Assembly (NCBI GenBank): GCA_016711285.1 | Contig: JADJTG010000014.1 | Coordinates: 62,001 to 126,000 of the forward strand | Direction: 5' to 3' | DNA length: 64,000 nt | Source: Sphingobacteriales bacterium | GTDB taxonomy: Bacteria; Bacteroidota; Bacteroidia; Chitinophagales; UBA2359 | Part shown: one piece after another, positions 19,079 to 27,003 of the stretch | Numbering within the stretch: the stretch's first letter is position 1 | Layout of the letters: every line of letters starts with the position of its first letter | Made by a program: the position numbers and the translations under genes | Notes under the pieces: generated by a model | Databases searched by the model: none | Told to the model about the DNA's origin: nothing | What the model saw: only the letters and a program-made list of their open reading frames with translations

Positions 19079-19670
19079 AATCTCGATATTATTTCAGGAA
19101 CATAATTTTTGGTTTGCGTAGGCATTTCTGATTTGGCTGAAAGCGTATCCCACTCTATTGTCTTATTCTTTTTTATTAATCCCATCATTGATGGACCTGA
19201 CCAGTTATATGAACCAATAATACATTTTCTCCAATTTAAACAACTTTTTTCATCACTTTTATATGCTTTTGATAAGTAAAGTTCATAATTACTTGCCAAT
19301 ATACACGCAAGTAATATAATTGCGTTTTCAGGGTCTTTTCTTAAATCTTTTTCCTCTTTTTTAGCAAATTCAATCCCTTTATGTTTTGCCCAATTTTGAC
19401 CTTCCGTCATTGCACTCACGCCTATTTGGGCAATCCCAACAAAATTTTTATTGATTGTTCCTTTCTTTCTCAATCCTACTTTTATATCGGTAATTCCTGC
19501 AATTGTAGTATTGGTTAAGTCGTCTGATTCTTGATAAACAAGAGCTTTTAATTCGGAAGGATAAAATTGTATGTCAAGCATTTGTTGAAGTGCTTTTTTG
19601 ACTTGCTCTCCCTCAAAAAAGCTATCAAAGCGAATTTTCTCTACCTTTAATTAAATTGTTCTGTTGTCAT
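19075..19670 (-). CDS. Lytic transglycosylase-like (SLT/lysozyme-fold) protein, N-terminus probably frameshifted
   Basis: The clear frame (from 19581) has the order of an SLT domain: ALVYQESDDLTN (candidate catalytic Glu in ES), then FVGIAQIGVSAMTEG (compare GxMQIxPxTA), then IGSYNWSGPSMMGLIKK (compare YNxGPG), then TQTKNYVPEIISRL (compare ETRNYVPKVL). All four signatures are divergent. Upstream bases continue in two frames to an ATG at 19670 (MTTEQ, then GREKIRFDSFFEGEQVKKAL); one extra T near 19655 and one missing A near 19637 would join them. No signal peptide is seen, so export, if any, is by another route. Overlaps the lipoprotein gene. Confidence 0.5.
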
Positions 19671-19750
19671 TTCTTATTATTTTCGTGTTGCTTTAAAATG
19701 GCATACAGCTTTCTATTTTACGAAAAGAAAAAAAGCAAAAAACACTTTTT

Positions 19751-20485
19751 CTAGCCTTCAAACTGAAAAGAAATGGTGATGGTGCGCGAGCGCAATGCGC
19801 CGATGACATCAGAGTAGCGCAAATTGTCGGTAGGCACGTGGACATTGTTCAGTCCGCGCGAAATTTTGATTTCGGGGCTGAAAATAAACATCGGGAAATA
19901 AATTTCAAAACCAAAACCCAACTCGGCGGCTACATCAAAACGACCGAGCTTTACGATGTCGTTGGCGCGGCGTTTTTTGGAGTTGGAAGCCAAATCATAA
20001 TCAAAGCGCAAGCCGCTCATCACATAAAAACGATAATTATCGTTGAAGCGGTCAGATTTGTATTTCAACGCAATGGGAATATCAAAATAAATAGATTCGA
20101 TGGTATTGACAAAAGTGGAGTCGCCCGAATTGGCGATTTCGGTGTAGCGCAATTTTTTTTCTGCCAGCACCAAAGTAGGTATCAGGCGCAAATCGGCGTG
20201 TTTGCTGAGGCGAAAATTAGAAATAATCCCCAAATTAAAGCCCGGAGTATTGGGCGATTCGAGCAATTTAATACTGTCGTTGAGGATAAAATCTTTGGAA
20301 TGTTCTATATTGAAGCGTGTGGTATTCCAACCACCCAAAATACCGAAATAGATTTTTTTGTAGTCGTGTTTTTCAAGGTTCTTTTGTGCGATAAGCGGCT
20401 GCAAGGCAAAAGCAGCAAACAAGAACAGCAGGCTTATTTTTGTCCTACATAAATAGAACTGATACCGAAAGTTAGAGCAATACAT
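19751..20485 (-). CDS. porT: PorT-family outer-membrane protein of the type IX secretion system
   Basis: A 244-residue predicted beta-barrel. A signal peptide (KISLLFLFAAFALQPLIAQ) is followed by PorT-type strands (YFGILGGWNTTRFNIEHS, PGFNLGIISNFRLSKHADLR, YFDIPIALKYKS, FDVAAELGFGFEIYFPMF). Position directly downstream of ubiE is the arrangement known from several Bacteroidota and supports the name. PorT is needed for T9SS function at the outer membrane, matching the T9SS cargo genes elsewhere in the window. It overlaps the ubiE 3' end by about 52 bp if the first Met is used, so a later non-ATG start is possible. Confidence 0.75.
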   Translation of the reverse strand: MYCSNFRYQFYLCRTKISLLFLFAAFALQPLIAQKNLEKHDYKKIYFGILGGWNTTRFNIEHSKDFILNDSIKLLESPNTPGFNLGIISNFRLSKHADLRLIPTLVLAEKKLRYTEIANSGDSTFVNTIESIYFDIPIALKYKSDRFNDNYRFYVMSGLRFDYDLASNSKKRRANDIVKLGRFDVAAELGFGFEIYFPMFIFSPEIKISRGLNNVHVPTDNLRYSDVIGALRSRTITISFQFEG

Positions 20486-21207
20486 TGTGTGTGTTTAAAT
20501 CCGTTTTTTTGTAAAATTTCCAAAAATGCGTCACCTTCCGGAAATGCTTGCACCGATTCGGGCAAATAGGTGTAGGCGCGTTGGTCTTTTGATATGATTT
20601 TTCCTATTAACGGTAAAATGTGCAAAAAGTATATGTTGTAAATAAATTTTATAAAAAAATTTTTAGGCTTTGAAAATTCCAGCACCACTAATTTTCCGCC
20701 CTCTCGCAGTACGCGCTGCATTTCGGCGATACCTTTTTCTATGTTTTCAAAGTTGCGCACCCCAAAAGCCACCGTCACCGCATCAAAACTTTGGTCGGCG
20801 AAGGGCAAATTTTCAGAGTCGCCCTGCATCAGCTCTATTTTTCCGTTGTATTTTTTTACTTTTTCTGCACCAATTGCCAGCATTTTTGCCGACAAATCAA
20901 TGCCGATAATTTTTTCGGGCTTCAAACTCAGTGCTTCTATGGCTAAGTCGGCAGTGCCGGTGGCTACGTCCAACAGGCGGCGCACCTGTATATTTTTGAG
21001 CTGGCGAATGGTTTTTTTGCGCCACCACACATCAATACCCAAAGACAAAAAGTGATTGAGAAAATCATAATGCCCCGAAACATTATCAAACATTTCGGCG
21101 ACTTGCTCTTTTTTAGAGCCGCTTTCTTCGTATGGTTTTACTTCTTCGGCGTGCAAGGCGGTATAATATTTAAGGGCAAATGTAAGAAAAGAGATTAATT
21201 TTGTCAT
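20434..21207 (-). CDS. ubiE: Demethylmenaquinone methyltransferase
   Basis: Class I SAM methyltransferase (257 residues from the first ATG) that methylates demethylmenaquinone in the last step of menaquinone synthesis. Motifs: FDNVSGHYDFLNHFLSLGID, SAM site LLDVATGTADLAIEAL, MQGDSENLPFADQSFDAVTV, FGVRNFENIEKGIAEM. The start is uncertain: TTG within the 5' part gives MHAEEVKPYEESG, a typical N-terminus in this phylum, while the upstream ATG adds about 18 hydrophobic residues. Forms an operon with porT. Confidence 0.9.
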   Translation of the reverse strand: MTKLISFLTFALKYYTALHAEEVKPYEESGSKKEQVAEMFDNVSGHYDFLNHFLSLGIDVWWRKKTIRQLKNIQVRRLLDVATGTADLAIEALSLKPEKIIGIDLSAKMLAIGAEKVKKYNGKIELMQGDSENLPFADQSFDAVTVAFGVRNFENIEKGIAEMQRVLREGGKLVVLEFSKPKNFFIKFIYNIYFLHILPLIGKIISKDQRAYTYLPESVQAFPEGDAFLEILQKNGFKHTQCIALTFGISSIYVGQK

Positions 21208-21245
21208 TTCTTTTTGAATAATCAGGCTATAATTTTTTTTTCGTT

Positions 21246-21860
21246 ATGAAAATCACCCAAACCGATTTTAAGGGTAGTTTTACCGATGCACGCAAATGTC
21301 CGCCGGCACAATTTCCCGAATATGCCTTTATCGGTCGTTCCAATGTAGGCAAATCCTCTTTGATAAATATGCTCCTGCAAAAGCGTGGCTTGGCACGCGT
21401 ATCCAATACACCGGGTAAAACGCAATGTATCAACTTTTACGAAGTGAATACGGCTTGGTATCTGGTAGATTTACCCGGCTACGGCTACGCCCGCACTTCC
21501 AAAACCAACCGCGCCGACTGGGAAAAATTTATCCGCTATTACTTGCAAGAGCGTGCCACACTTCAATGTGTGATGCTCCTCATTGATTGCCGCGTACCGC
21601 CGCAGCAGTCCGATTTGGAATTTGCCGATAAATTAGGAGCTTGGGGCTTGCCTTTTGTGCTGATATTCACCAAAGCCGACAAAATCAGCAAAAACGAAAT
21701 ACAGCAAAGTATTCAGCGTTTTAAGACGGCAATGCTCAAAAACTGGAGCGAATTTCCGCCTTATTTTGTCACTTCTGCCGAAGATAAACAGGGACGAGAC
21801 GAATTGCTGGATTTTATTACACAAATCAACAAAAAATTTTCCAAATCAGAAGACGCTTAA
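21246..21860 (+). CDS. engB: Ribosome biogenesis GTPase EngB/YsxC
   Basis: A 204-residue GTPase for large-subunit assembly. G1 FIGRSNVGKSSLINML, G2 region NTPGKTQCINFYEV, G3 LVDLPGYGYA, G4 FTKADKI and G5 TSAED are all present in order. Length and motifs are standard. It lies divergent from ubiE with a 38-bp gap. Confidence 0.95.
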   Translation: MKITQTDFKGSFTDARKCPPAQFPEYAFIGRSNVGKSSLINMLLQKRGLARVSNTPGKTQCINFYEVNTAWYLVDLPGYGYARTSKTNRADWEKFIRYYLQERATLQCVMLLIDCRVPPQQSDLEFADKLGAWGLPFVLIFTKADKISKNEIQQSIQRFKTAMLKNWSEFPPYFVTSAEDKQGRDELLDFITQINKKFSKSEDA

Positions 21861-21958
21861 TATGACGGATTGGAATGATGTTTGGCGGAAAAAAACAGGT
21901 ATAAAATTGCTTTTTTAAAAATACACACACAAGAAAACAATGCCTTTAGCTACTGCTC

Positions 21959-24349
21959 ATGCGTAGGAGATATTTTTTTGGAGATACGATAAAAAAAATC
22001 GGAAGTAGTCGGCGGCAATTAGTGTCGCTATGGCTCTTCTGTGCTTGTTGTTGCTTGTTTTTTTCGTGCAAAGTAACGCGCAAAGTACCTGAAGGCTCTT
22101 ATTTTTTGCATAGTGTAAATGTAGAACTGAGCCCCCCCAAATACAGCGACAATCCTGCCGCCCTCCGCGACCAGATGTTGCTGCTGCACCGCCCGAAACT
22201 CAATCAGAAATGGGCAAATTTAGTGCGTGGCAAATTGTGGTTTTACAACTGGGGATTTAAAGGCGGCGAGGCACCCGTACTCACCGATACCATAGCTTTT
22301 GGGCACAGTGCCTTTAATATGGAAAAATACCTCTACCAACAGGGATATTTCGGCTCGCGGGTGGAGTATTCCGAGAAGGTGCGTTTTTGGAACAAAAAAA
22401 GCAAAAAGCTCACTTATACCGTACATTTACAGCCCCGCCATATTATTGATGCCGTCATTTATCCGCAAGACAGCCTCGCGAGCAGCATTTTTGATGACCA
22501 GATATGGGAACAAAGCCTCATAAAAAAAGGAGAGGCTTTTTCGGGGGCGGTGCTGCAAGCCGAGCGCGAGCGGGTGCGTAAATATTTGCTCAACAAAGGA
22601 TATTTTGATTATTCCGTAGATAATTTGCAATTTGAATTAGATAGCAGTGGTCGCACGCACGCTTTGCAAATAGAGTATCAGCTGATAGATGCCTATAAAC
22701 TGCGCCCTTATTCGGTGCGTAACGTTTCCATAGATATAGACACCCAGCGCGGCGATACGCTCATCACCAACCAATACGATGGAAAAACCTATCGTCAGCC
22801 GCTTTCTTCTGCCATAAAAATAGAGGCTATCAATCCTTTTATTTATCTGCACCCCGACAGTTTGCTGCGCAAAGACATCTACGACCGCACGCTGAGTCAT
22901 CTGTTGGAGTTGGGTGTGTTTTCTTTTATAGACCCACAATTTACAAAGGTGGAGGACAGCGTGGCGGCGGCGAAAGACAAATATTATTACGATATAAAAC
23001 TTTCGTTGCAAAGTGCCAAGCGCAAGCAAATCACCAATACCATTGAAGCCAGCAACCGCTACGGCGGTACTACTGCCATTAATCAGGGTTTGGTGGGTGT
23101 AGCCGTGAGCACCAACTACCACAACCGCAACTGGCTCGGAGGGGCGGAGCGTTTTTCGGCAGGTTTATACAATAGTATCGAGTTGAACCTGCGCAACGAC
23201 ACCACCACACTCAATGGCACACGCTTCGTGAACTCCTTAGAGATTACCGCAAATGCCGAATGGACATTCCCCAAATTTTTGGGCGCACCTTTTTTAAATG
23301 CCGCCGACCACTCCCGCCTGCCTTCTACCAAAATAGATTTGAACAATACCTATCGCAATACCTTCAATCAATATACCATCAACGGTACGGAGTTGAGTTT
23401 TGGCTACGAATGGAAAAACCGCCGCAGAGCCAATTTTGCCTGGCAACCTGTTGTTTTTAATTATTTCCAAACCTTCAACTATTCTGAGGATTTTGCTAAG
23501 TTGCTAACCAATGATTTTCGTTTGTTGAGTAGTTTTGAGTCGCGTTTTATTGTAGGTGGCGCATTTACTTATAATTTCAACTCGCAAACGAACCTATCTA
23601 AAAATACTAATTTTTGGACGTTTCGCGGCGATATAGAGCTGGCGGGCAATTCCCTGTATTTGTTAGACCGCGCCGTAAAAACACTTACGAGTTTAGACAA
23701 CAGCTTGTTTAAAGATAATATATTGGATTATTCTCAATATATTCGTTTGCAGGGCAATTTGCGCAAATATTGGTATTTTTCGACAGAAAATGTGTTGGCT
23801 GCCCGCCTATATAGTGCTTTTGCACTGCCCTACGGCAACAGCCAAGCCGAAGAATTGCCGATTATCAAACAATTTAGCTTGGGCGGCACCAACAGCGTGC
23901 GGGCTTTTAAGGTGCGCAGTGTGGGACCCGGCTCTTTTGGTTTAAATGAAGTGGAGGAGGTGAATGAGTACGACCGTGTAGGTAATATGAAATTAGAAGC
24001 CAGCGTAGAATATCGTTTTCCTTTGTGGTCGTATTTTTATCTCAAAGGAGCGTTTTTTGCAGATGCGGGCAATGTTTGGATTTTGAAAAAAAGCACCGAT
24101 GAATTTGAAACCCGTGCCCGCGGTATTTTTCGCTGGAATCGCTTCTACAACGAAATAGCGATGGGCGGCGGCTTCGGCTTGCGCATTGATATTCCATACG
24201 CGCTGATTCGCATTGATGTGGCTATTCCTTTCTACAAGCCCTACTACGATTTGGGCAGCCGTTGGGTATTCAACGAAATCAATTTCGGCAACAAAACGTG
24301 GCGGCGCGAAAATATCATTCCTACGCTCGCTATCGGCTATCCTTTTTAG
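21959..24349 (+). CDS. tamL: BamA/TamA-family outer-membrane lipoprotein, TamL-like
   Basis: A 796-residue protein. N-terminal lipoprotein signal (LWLFCACCCLFFSC, about residues 24-37) is followed by KVTRKVPEGSYFLHSVNVEL, POTRA-like segments (to about residue 340), and a C-terminal 16-strand-type barrel (about 350-796) with SLGGTNSVRAFKVRSVGPGS (the conserved surface-loop motif of Omp85 proteins), DAGNVWILKK and a closing aromatic YPF. A lipidated BamA homologue with this architecture is the TamL protein of Bacteroidota, which works with TamB to insert outer-membrane proteins. TamB is not in the window. Confidence 0.8.
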   Translation: MRRRYFFGDTIKKIGSSRRQLVSLWLFCACCCLFFSCKVTRKVPEGSYFLHSVNVELSPPKYSDNPAALRDQMLLLHRPKLNQKWANLVRGKLWFYNWGFKGGEAPVLTDTIAFGHSAFNMEKYLYQQGYFGSRVEYSEKVRFWNKKSKKLTYTVHLQPRHIIDAVIYPQDSLASSIFDDQIWEQSLIKKGEAFSGAVLQAERERVRKYLLNKGYFDYSVDNLQFELDSSGRTHALQIEYQLIDAYKLRPYSVRNVSIDIDTQRGDTLITNQYDGKTYRQPLSSAIKIEAINPFIYLHPDSLLRKDIYDRTLSHLLELGVFSFIDPQFTKVEDSVAAAKDKYYYDIKLSLQSAKRKQITNTIEASNRYGGTTAINQGLVGVAVSTNYHNRNWLGGAERFSAGLYNSIELNLRNDTTTLNGTRFVNSLEITANAEWTFPKFLGAPFLNAADHSRLPSTKIDLNNTYRNTFNQYTINGTELSFGYEWKNRRRANFAWQPVVFNYFQTFNYSEDFAKLLTNDFRLLSSFESRFIVGGAFTYNFNSQTNLSKNTNFWTFRGDIELAGNSLYLLDRAVKTLTSLDNSLFKDNILDYSQYIRLQGNLRKYWYFSTENVLAARLYSAFALPYGNSQAEELPIIKQFSLGGTNSVRAFKVRSVGPGSFGLNEVEEVNEYDRVGNMKLEASVEYRFPLWSYFYLKGAFFADAGNVWILKKSTDEFETRARGIFRWNRFYNEIAMGGGFGLRIDIPYALIRIDVAIPFYKPYYDLGSRWVFNEINFGNKTWRRENIIPTLAIGYPF

Positions 24350-24499
24350 TGGGGTAATTATCAGTTCTTAAATATTTTGGCTTCAAAGTCAAAGTCGGTT
24401 GTCCACCGCAAATTCTGAAGTATGAACCGTGCCAATTAGAATTTTTTTTCCGTACTTGTTGCGTTGAAATGTCAGTTTTTGCATACTCTGAGTCTTAAC

Positions 24500-24637
24500 A
24501 TTGCCACCAACGGTTTGGGTATTGGCTGGGAGCGGATTTTTAGCACAAAAGTTCAATCGAAGAACTCCACTTGAATCTACCACAAAACTCCAAGTTTGCA
24601 CGTCACCCCGCCTGACACAAAGCCCGTGTTGGCGGTA
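24500..24637. repeat. Inverted-repeat element B (attC-like), downstream of the DUF6624 gene
   Basis: On the + strand CCACCAACGGTTTGGGTATT (24504) continuing to GCTGGGAGCGG pairs imperfectly with CCCCGCCTGACACAAAGCCC (24606) continuing to GTGTTGGCGG. Inner GTTCAA and TTGAAT arms allow a second stem. Read on the minus strand (ACCGCCAACACGGGCTTTGT, GTCAGGCGGG, TGACGTGCAAA) it is clearly homologous to element A. It ends five bases before the stop codon of the minus-strand gene. The rest of the gap back to tamL (24350-24499) holds nothing recognisable. Confidence 0.6.
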
Positions 24638-24642
24638 GGTTA

Positions 24643-25515
24643 TTAATACCCATTGATAATTTTCTTTGCATTTTCATTATTAGGATTTAATTCTAATGAT
24701 TTTTTATATGCTTTAATTCCTTCTTCTTTCTTACCTAAAAGTAGTAAACATTCTCCTAAACTATCAAATGTATTATATCCATTTGGATTCAATATTGTAT
24801 TTAAAGTAAAAATTTCCAATGCCTCATTTTCTTTATCTGAATTTATTAATTCATAACCAAAATTATTAAGTCCATTTTCACTTATATTATACTTTGATTT
24901 TTTTCCTTTTTTATGTTCAGATTTTATAAATTTTATTGTTTGACTTATCGTTTTAGATTTTGTGTAAAATTCTGAAATAGGTATTAAATTCATAATTCTT
25001 ACCTTTTCAATTTGCTCTGAAAGTGTTTCAACATTATAAAATTTTCGTTCTTTGTCAGTTACTTGCGTAGTATCCATTTTTGACCTTTTCCATTCTTCTC
25101 CATTTGTTTTGGAATACTGTGTTCCATAAATTTGTGGTTTATTTCTACTTAATAAGTCTCTATCAATTGCCGCAGCTAAAAGCCATCTGTTTATTGTAGA
25201 ATCTAATTCTATGGCTTTTCTCATATGCTTTACAGCCATTCCATATGCAATTGAGTCTTCTCCGTGTTGGAAAATCATAGCAGAATTGTAATAATCTTTA
25301 CCTGTAACTATTTGTCCTGTTTTAATAAGTTCATACACTCTATTTTCTCTTTCTTTATCTTGTTTTGTCAATATAGTCCAATTTATATCTTTTACCATTC
25401 TTGAACTTTGGTCTTCGTCATACATTTTTTGTAATTCAATATTGTCACTTTGTGAATAAATTGACAAAGGAAAAAAGATTAATAATAAAATTTCTATATA
25501 ATGTGATATTTTCAT
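24643..25515 (-). CDS. Secreted DUF6624-like protein with C-terminal TPR
   Basis: A 290-residue protein with a signal peptide (IEILLLIFFPLSIYSQ). The N-terminal half has the DUF6624 pattern as I remember it: DQSSRMVKD, YNSAMIFQHGEDS, AAIDRDLLSRNKPQIYGTQY. The C-terminal part (about 225-288) is a tetratricopeptide pair ending IKAYKKSLELNPNNENA. DUF6624 has no known activity. It is A+T-rich, bounded by element B on its 3' side and by GCCTAAC on its 5' side. Likely a cassette-borne accessory gene; role unknown. Confidence 0.7.
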   Translation of the reverse strand: MKISHYIEILLLIFFPLSIYSQSDNIELQKMYDEDQSSRMVKDINWTILTKQDKERENRVYELIKTGQIVTGKDYYNSAMIFQHGEDSIAYGMAVKHMRKAIELDSTINRWLLAAAIDRDLLSRNKPQIYGTQYSKTNGEEWKRSKMDTTQVTDKERKFYNVETLSEQIEKVRIMNLIPISEFYTKSKTISQTIKFIKSEHKKGKKSKYNISENGLNNFGYELINSDKENEALEIFTLNTILNPNGYNTFDSLGECLLLLGKKEEGIKAYKKSLELNPNNENAKKIINGY

Positions 25516-25568
25516 TATAGTTGTTTTTTTGTTAAATTCTATTTAGGTAAACTGTCAATTAACTTACT

Positions 25569-25575
25569 GCCTAAC
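25569..25575 (-). repeat. attC-type GTTRRRY core upstream of the DUF6624 gene
   Basis: GTTAGGC on the minus strand (GCCTAAC on +) is the textbook attC R' box. It lies about 55 bp before the start codon of the DUF6624 gene, as expected where a cassette begins. A 7-bp match can occur by chance; the support comes from element B at the other end. Confidence 0.35.
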
Positions 25576-25606
25576 TAGTTCGTCACTACTCATTGTACAA
25601 ACGCAA

Positions 25607-25933
25607 GGATTTAAATATACCAAAAATTACAAACAGCTTATTAGCTATGCAGGATTAAGTTCGAAGGAATTTAGTAGTGGCACGAGCATAAAAGCCAAGG
25701 TGCGTATCTGCAAACAAGGAGGCGATCACCTGCGACATACCTTGTATATGTGTGTCCTCAATGCCAAACAAAATAACCCGCATTGCAAAGCCCTGTATGA
25801 CCGATTGGTAGAGAAAGGAAAAAACAAAAAAGCAGCCCTCATAGCGGTATGCAACAAGCTCCTAAAACTGGTTTTTGGTGTAGTAAAAAATCAAACCCCT
25901 TACAGCAAAAATTATTTAGAAATTTCTAAATAA
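25607..25933 (+). pseudogene. C-terminal remnant of an IS110/IS1111-family transposase
   Basis: The open frame reads YAGLSSKEFSSGTSIKAK, RICKQGGDHLRHTLYMC, NPHCKALYDRLVEKGKNKKA and LIAVCNKLLKLVFGVVKN, the conserved C-terminal domain of IS110-family transposases (transposase_20). The N-terminal DEDD catalytic domain is absent and the 5' side is cut off abruptly at about 25605, so this is a dead fragment. No typical inverted ends are expected for IS110. It lies between two cassette-like genes. Confidence 0.85.
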
Positions 25934-25958
25934 TTTTCTTGGTTTTTTGCACAGTTCG

Positions 25959-25974
25959 TGTTAGCGGCTGTTTA
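25959..25974. repeat. Left flanking core of the DUF4145 gene
   Basis: TGTTAGCGGCTGTTTA overlaps the stop codon of the minus-strand DUF4145 gene. Its complement with one change (TAAATAGCCGCTAACA) lies at the other end, 26758-26773, so the gene is enclosed by 16-bp inverted repeats differing at a single base. Confidence 0.6.
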
Positions 25975-26736
25975 TACTTTTTTTCTTGCCCCTTTTCTTT
26001 TAATAATTTCTTTTGAAATTTTATTTAACGCTTTTTCTTCGTCTTTATAAAGTTTTTTTAATGAGAACTCAAGAAGTCTGTATGCATCCAATATGTCGAT
26101 TATTTGTAAGTCCCCAATATGACTTCCTGTATTTCCAATCCACTTGATTGCAAGTAAATAATCTTTGACTACTTGATTTGGAAAAGCTTCAATTCGTTTA
26201 TGCAAAAAAATTGGTTTGCGCTTTCCATTTGCTAGCACAAAGCGTTTAACACCAAACTCATTCATTAAGATTTCAAGTGAAACTCTTATTTTATTAGCAC
26301 AAGAAAGTAAGTCAGACCAAAATAATTTGAAAGAATTTTCGACTTCTTCCTTTAGGTCTTTTGGACAGTTGTCTGGTAAAACAAATATTTTTAAATGAGG
26401 CTCAAAAAAAGTTGGTGTAAATGAGTTTTTATATTGTTCTATTGGGGATCCAAAATCTGTCTCGTCTACATAACCATTATGTTCTGGGTTGCCTACACCT
26501 GTAAAAAAAACAACTTCGCCACAATTTTTACAATTAAGTTGTCCGCCAAATACGAGCTCTATCCATTCAATTTCCCAATCGTCAGATTGTTGTCGCATTA
26601 ATTTAGACTTTGCAGTCTCTTCGTTAAATAGTTTTTCTTTTTTAAGAAATAAAGAATTGCTATTGCAGTTGGGGCAGGGCCATTCAAACTTTGAGTCTTC
26701 GTCAAAAAATCGTTGTGTCCAAATTGTTGTTTCCAT
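25972..26736 (-). CDS. DUF4145-like protein with N-terminal zinc-ribbon
   Basis: A 254-residue protein. Two CxxC knuckles (CPNCNSN near residue 21 and CKNCGEV near residue 73) form a likely zinc ribbon. The C-terminal part (about 130-245: FWSDLLSCANKIRVSLEIL, IEAFPNQVVKDYLLAIKWIGN, GSHIGDLQIIDILDAY) fits DUF4145, a helical domain often fused to or encoded near restriction and defence genes. Activity unknown. A+T-rich; enclosed by inverted GTTAGCGGC repeats; neighbours are an IS110 fragment and the large satellite. Confidence 0.7.
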   Translation of the reverse strand: METTIWTQRFFDEDSKFEWPCPNCNSNSLFLKKEKLFNEETAKSKLMRQQSDDWEIEWIELVFGGQLNCKNCGEVVFFTGVGNPEHNGYVDETDFGSPIEQYKNSFTPTFFEPHLKIFVLPDNCPKDLKEEVENSFKLFWSDLLSCANKIRVSLEILMNEFGVKRFVLANGKRKPIFLHKRIEAFPNQVVKDYLLAIKWIGNTGSHIGDLQIIDILDAYRLLEFSLKKLYKDEEKALNKISKEIIKRKGARKKV

Positions 26737-26757
26737 TTCTTAATATGATTGTTTTAT

Positions 26758-26773
26758 TAAATAGCCGCTAACA
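26758..26773. repeat. Right flanking core of the DUF4145 gene
   Basis: TAAATAGCCGCTAACA, the inverted partner of 25959-25974, lying 21 bp upstream of the DUF4145 start codon. The sequence between here and the satellite is A+T-rich with no gene. Confidence 0.6.
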
Positions 26774-26901
26774 TTCAGATATACGCACAAAGTTTAGTAT
26801 ATCAATCCAATATAGGCAAATATACGCAACTCATAAGTATATTTATATCTCTGATGTTGCTTTTTTTCTAAAATTTGTTCTCTTACTAATGGCTGAGTGC
26901 C

Positions 26902-26968
26902 GCTCCTCAGTGCTTGGGCATTCCAACTTTGACAAAATTTGAAACTTTGTCAAAGTTAAAAACTGCTC
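26902..26968. repeat. Left border repeat of the satellite, with a 12-bp perfect hairpin
   Basis: A 67-bp segment repeated in direct orientation at 28638-28705. It contains AACTTTGACAAA (26925) and TTTGTCAAAGTT (26946), a perfect 12-bp inverted repeat with a 9-nt spacer. A degenerate satellite unit (GCTCCTCAGTGCTTGGGCA) forms its first part. A C-run/G-run hairpin (CCCCCT/AGGGGG, from 26984) lies between it and the first full unit. Confidence 0.85.
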
Positions 26969-27003
26969 TTTACACCCCCTTACCCCCTCAAAAGGGGGAA
27001 TTT

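Noticed and set aside
9034..26773. Formal call of a chromosomal integron
   Set aside because: No integrase gene is seen, the sites are scattered singly, and most cores (GTTRGYGG) deviate from GTTRRRY; kept as attC-like only.
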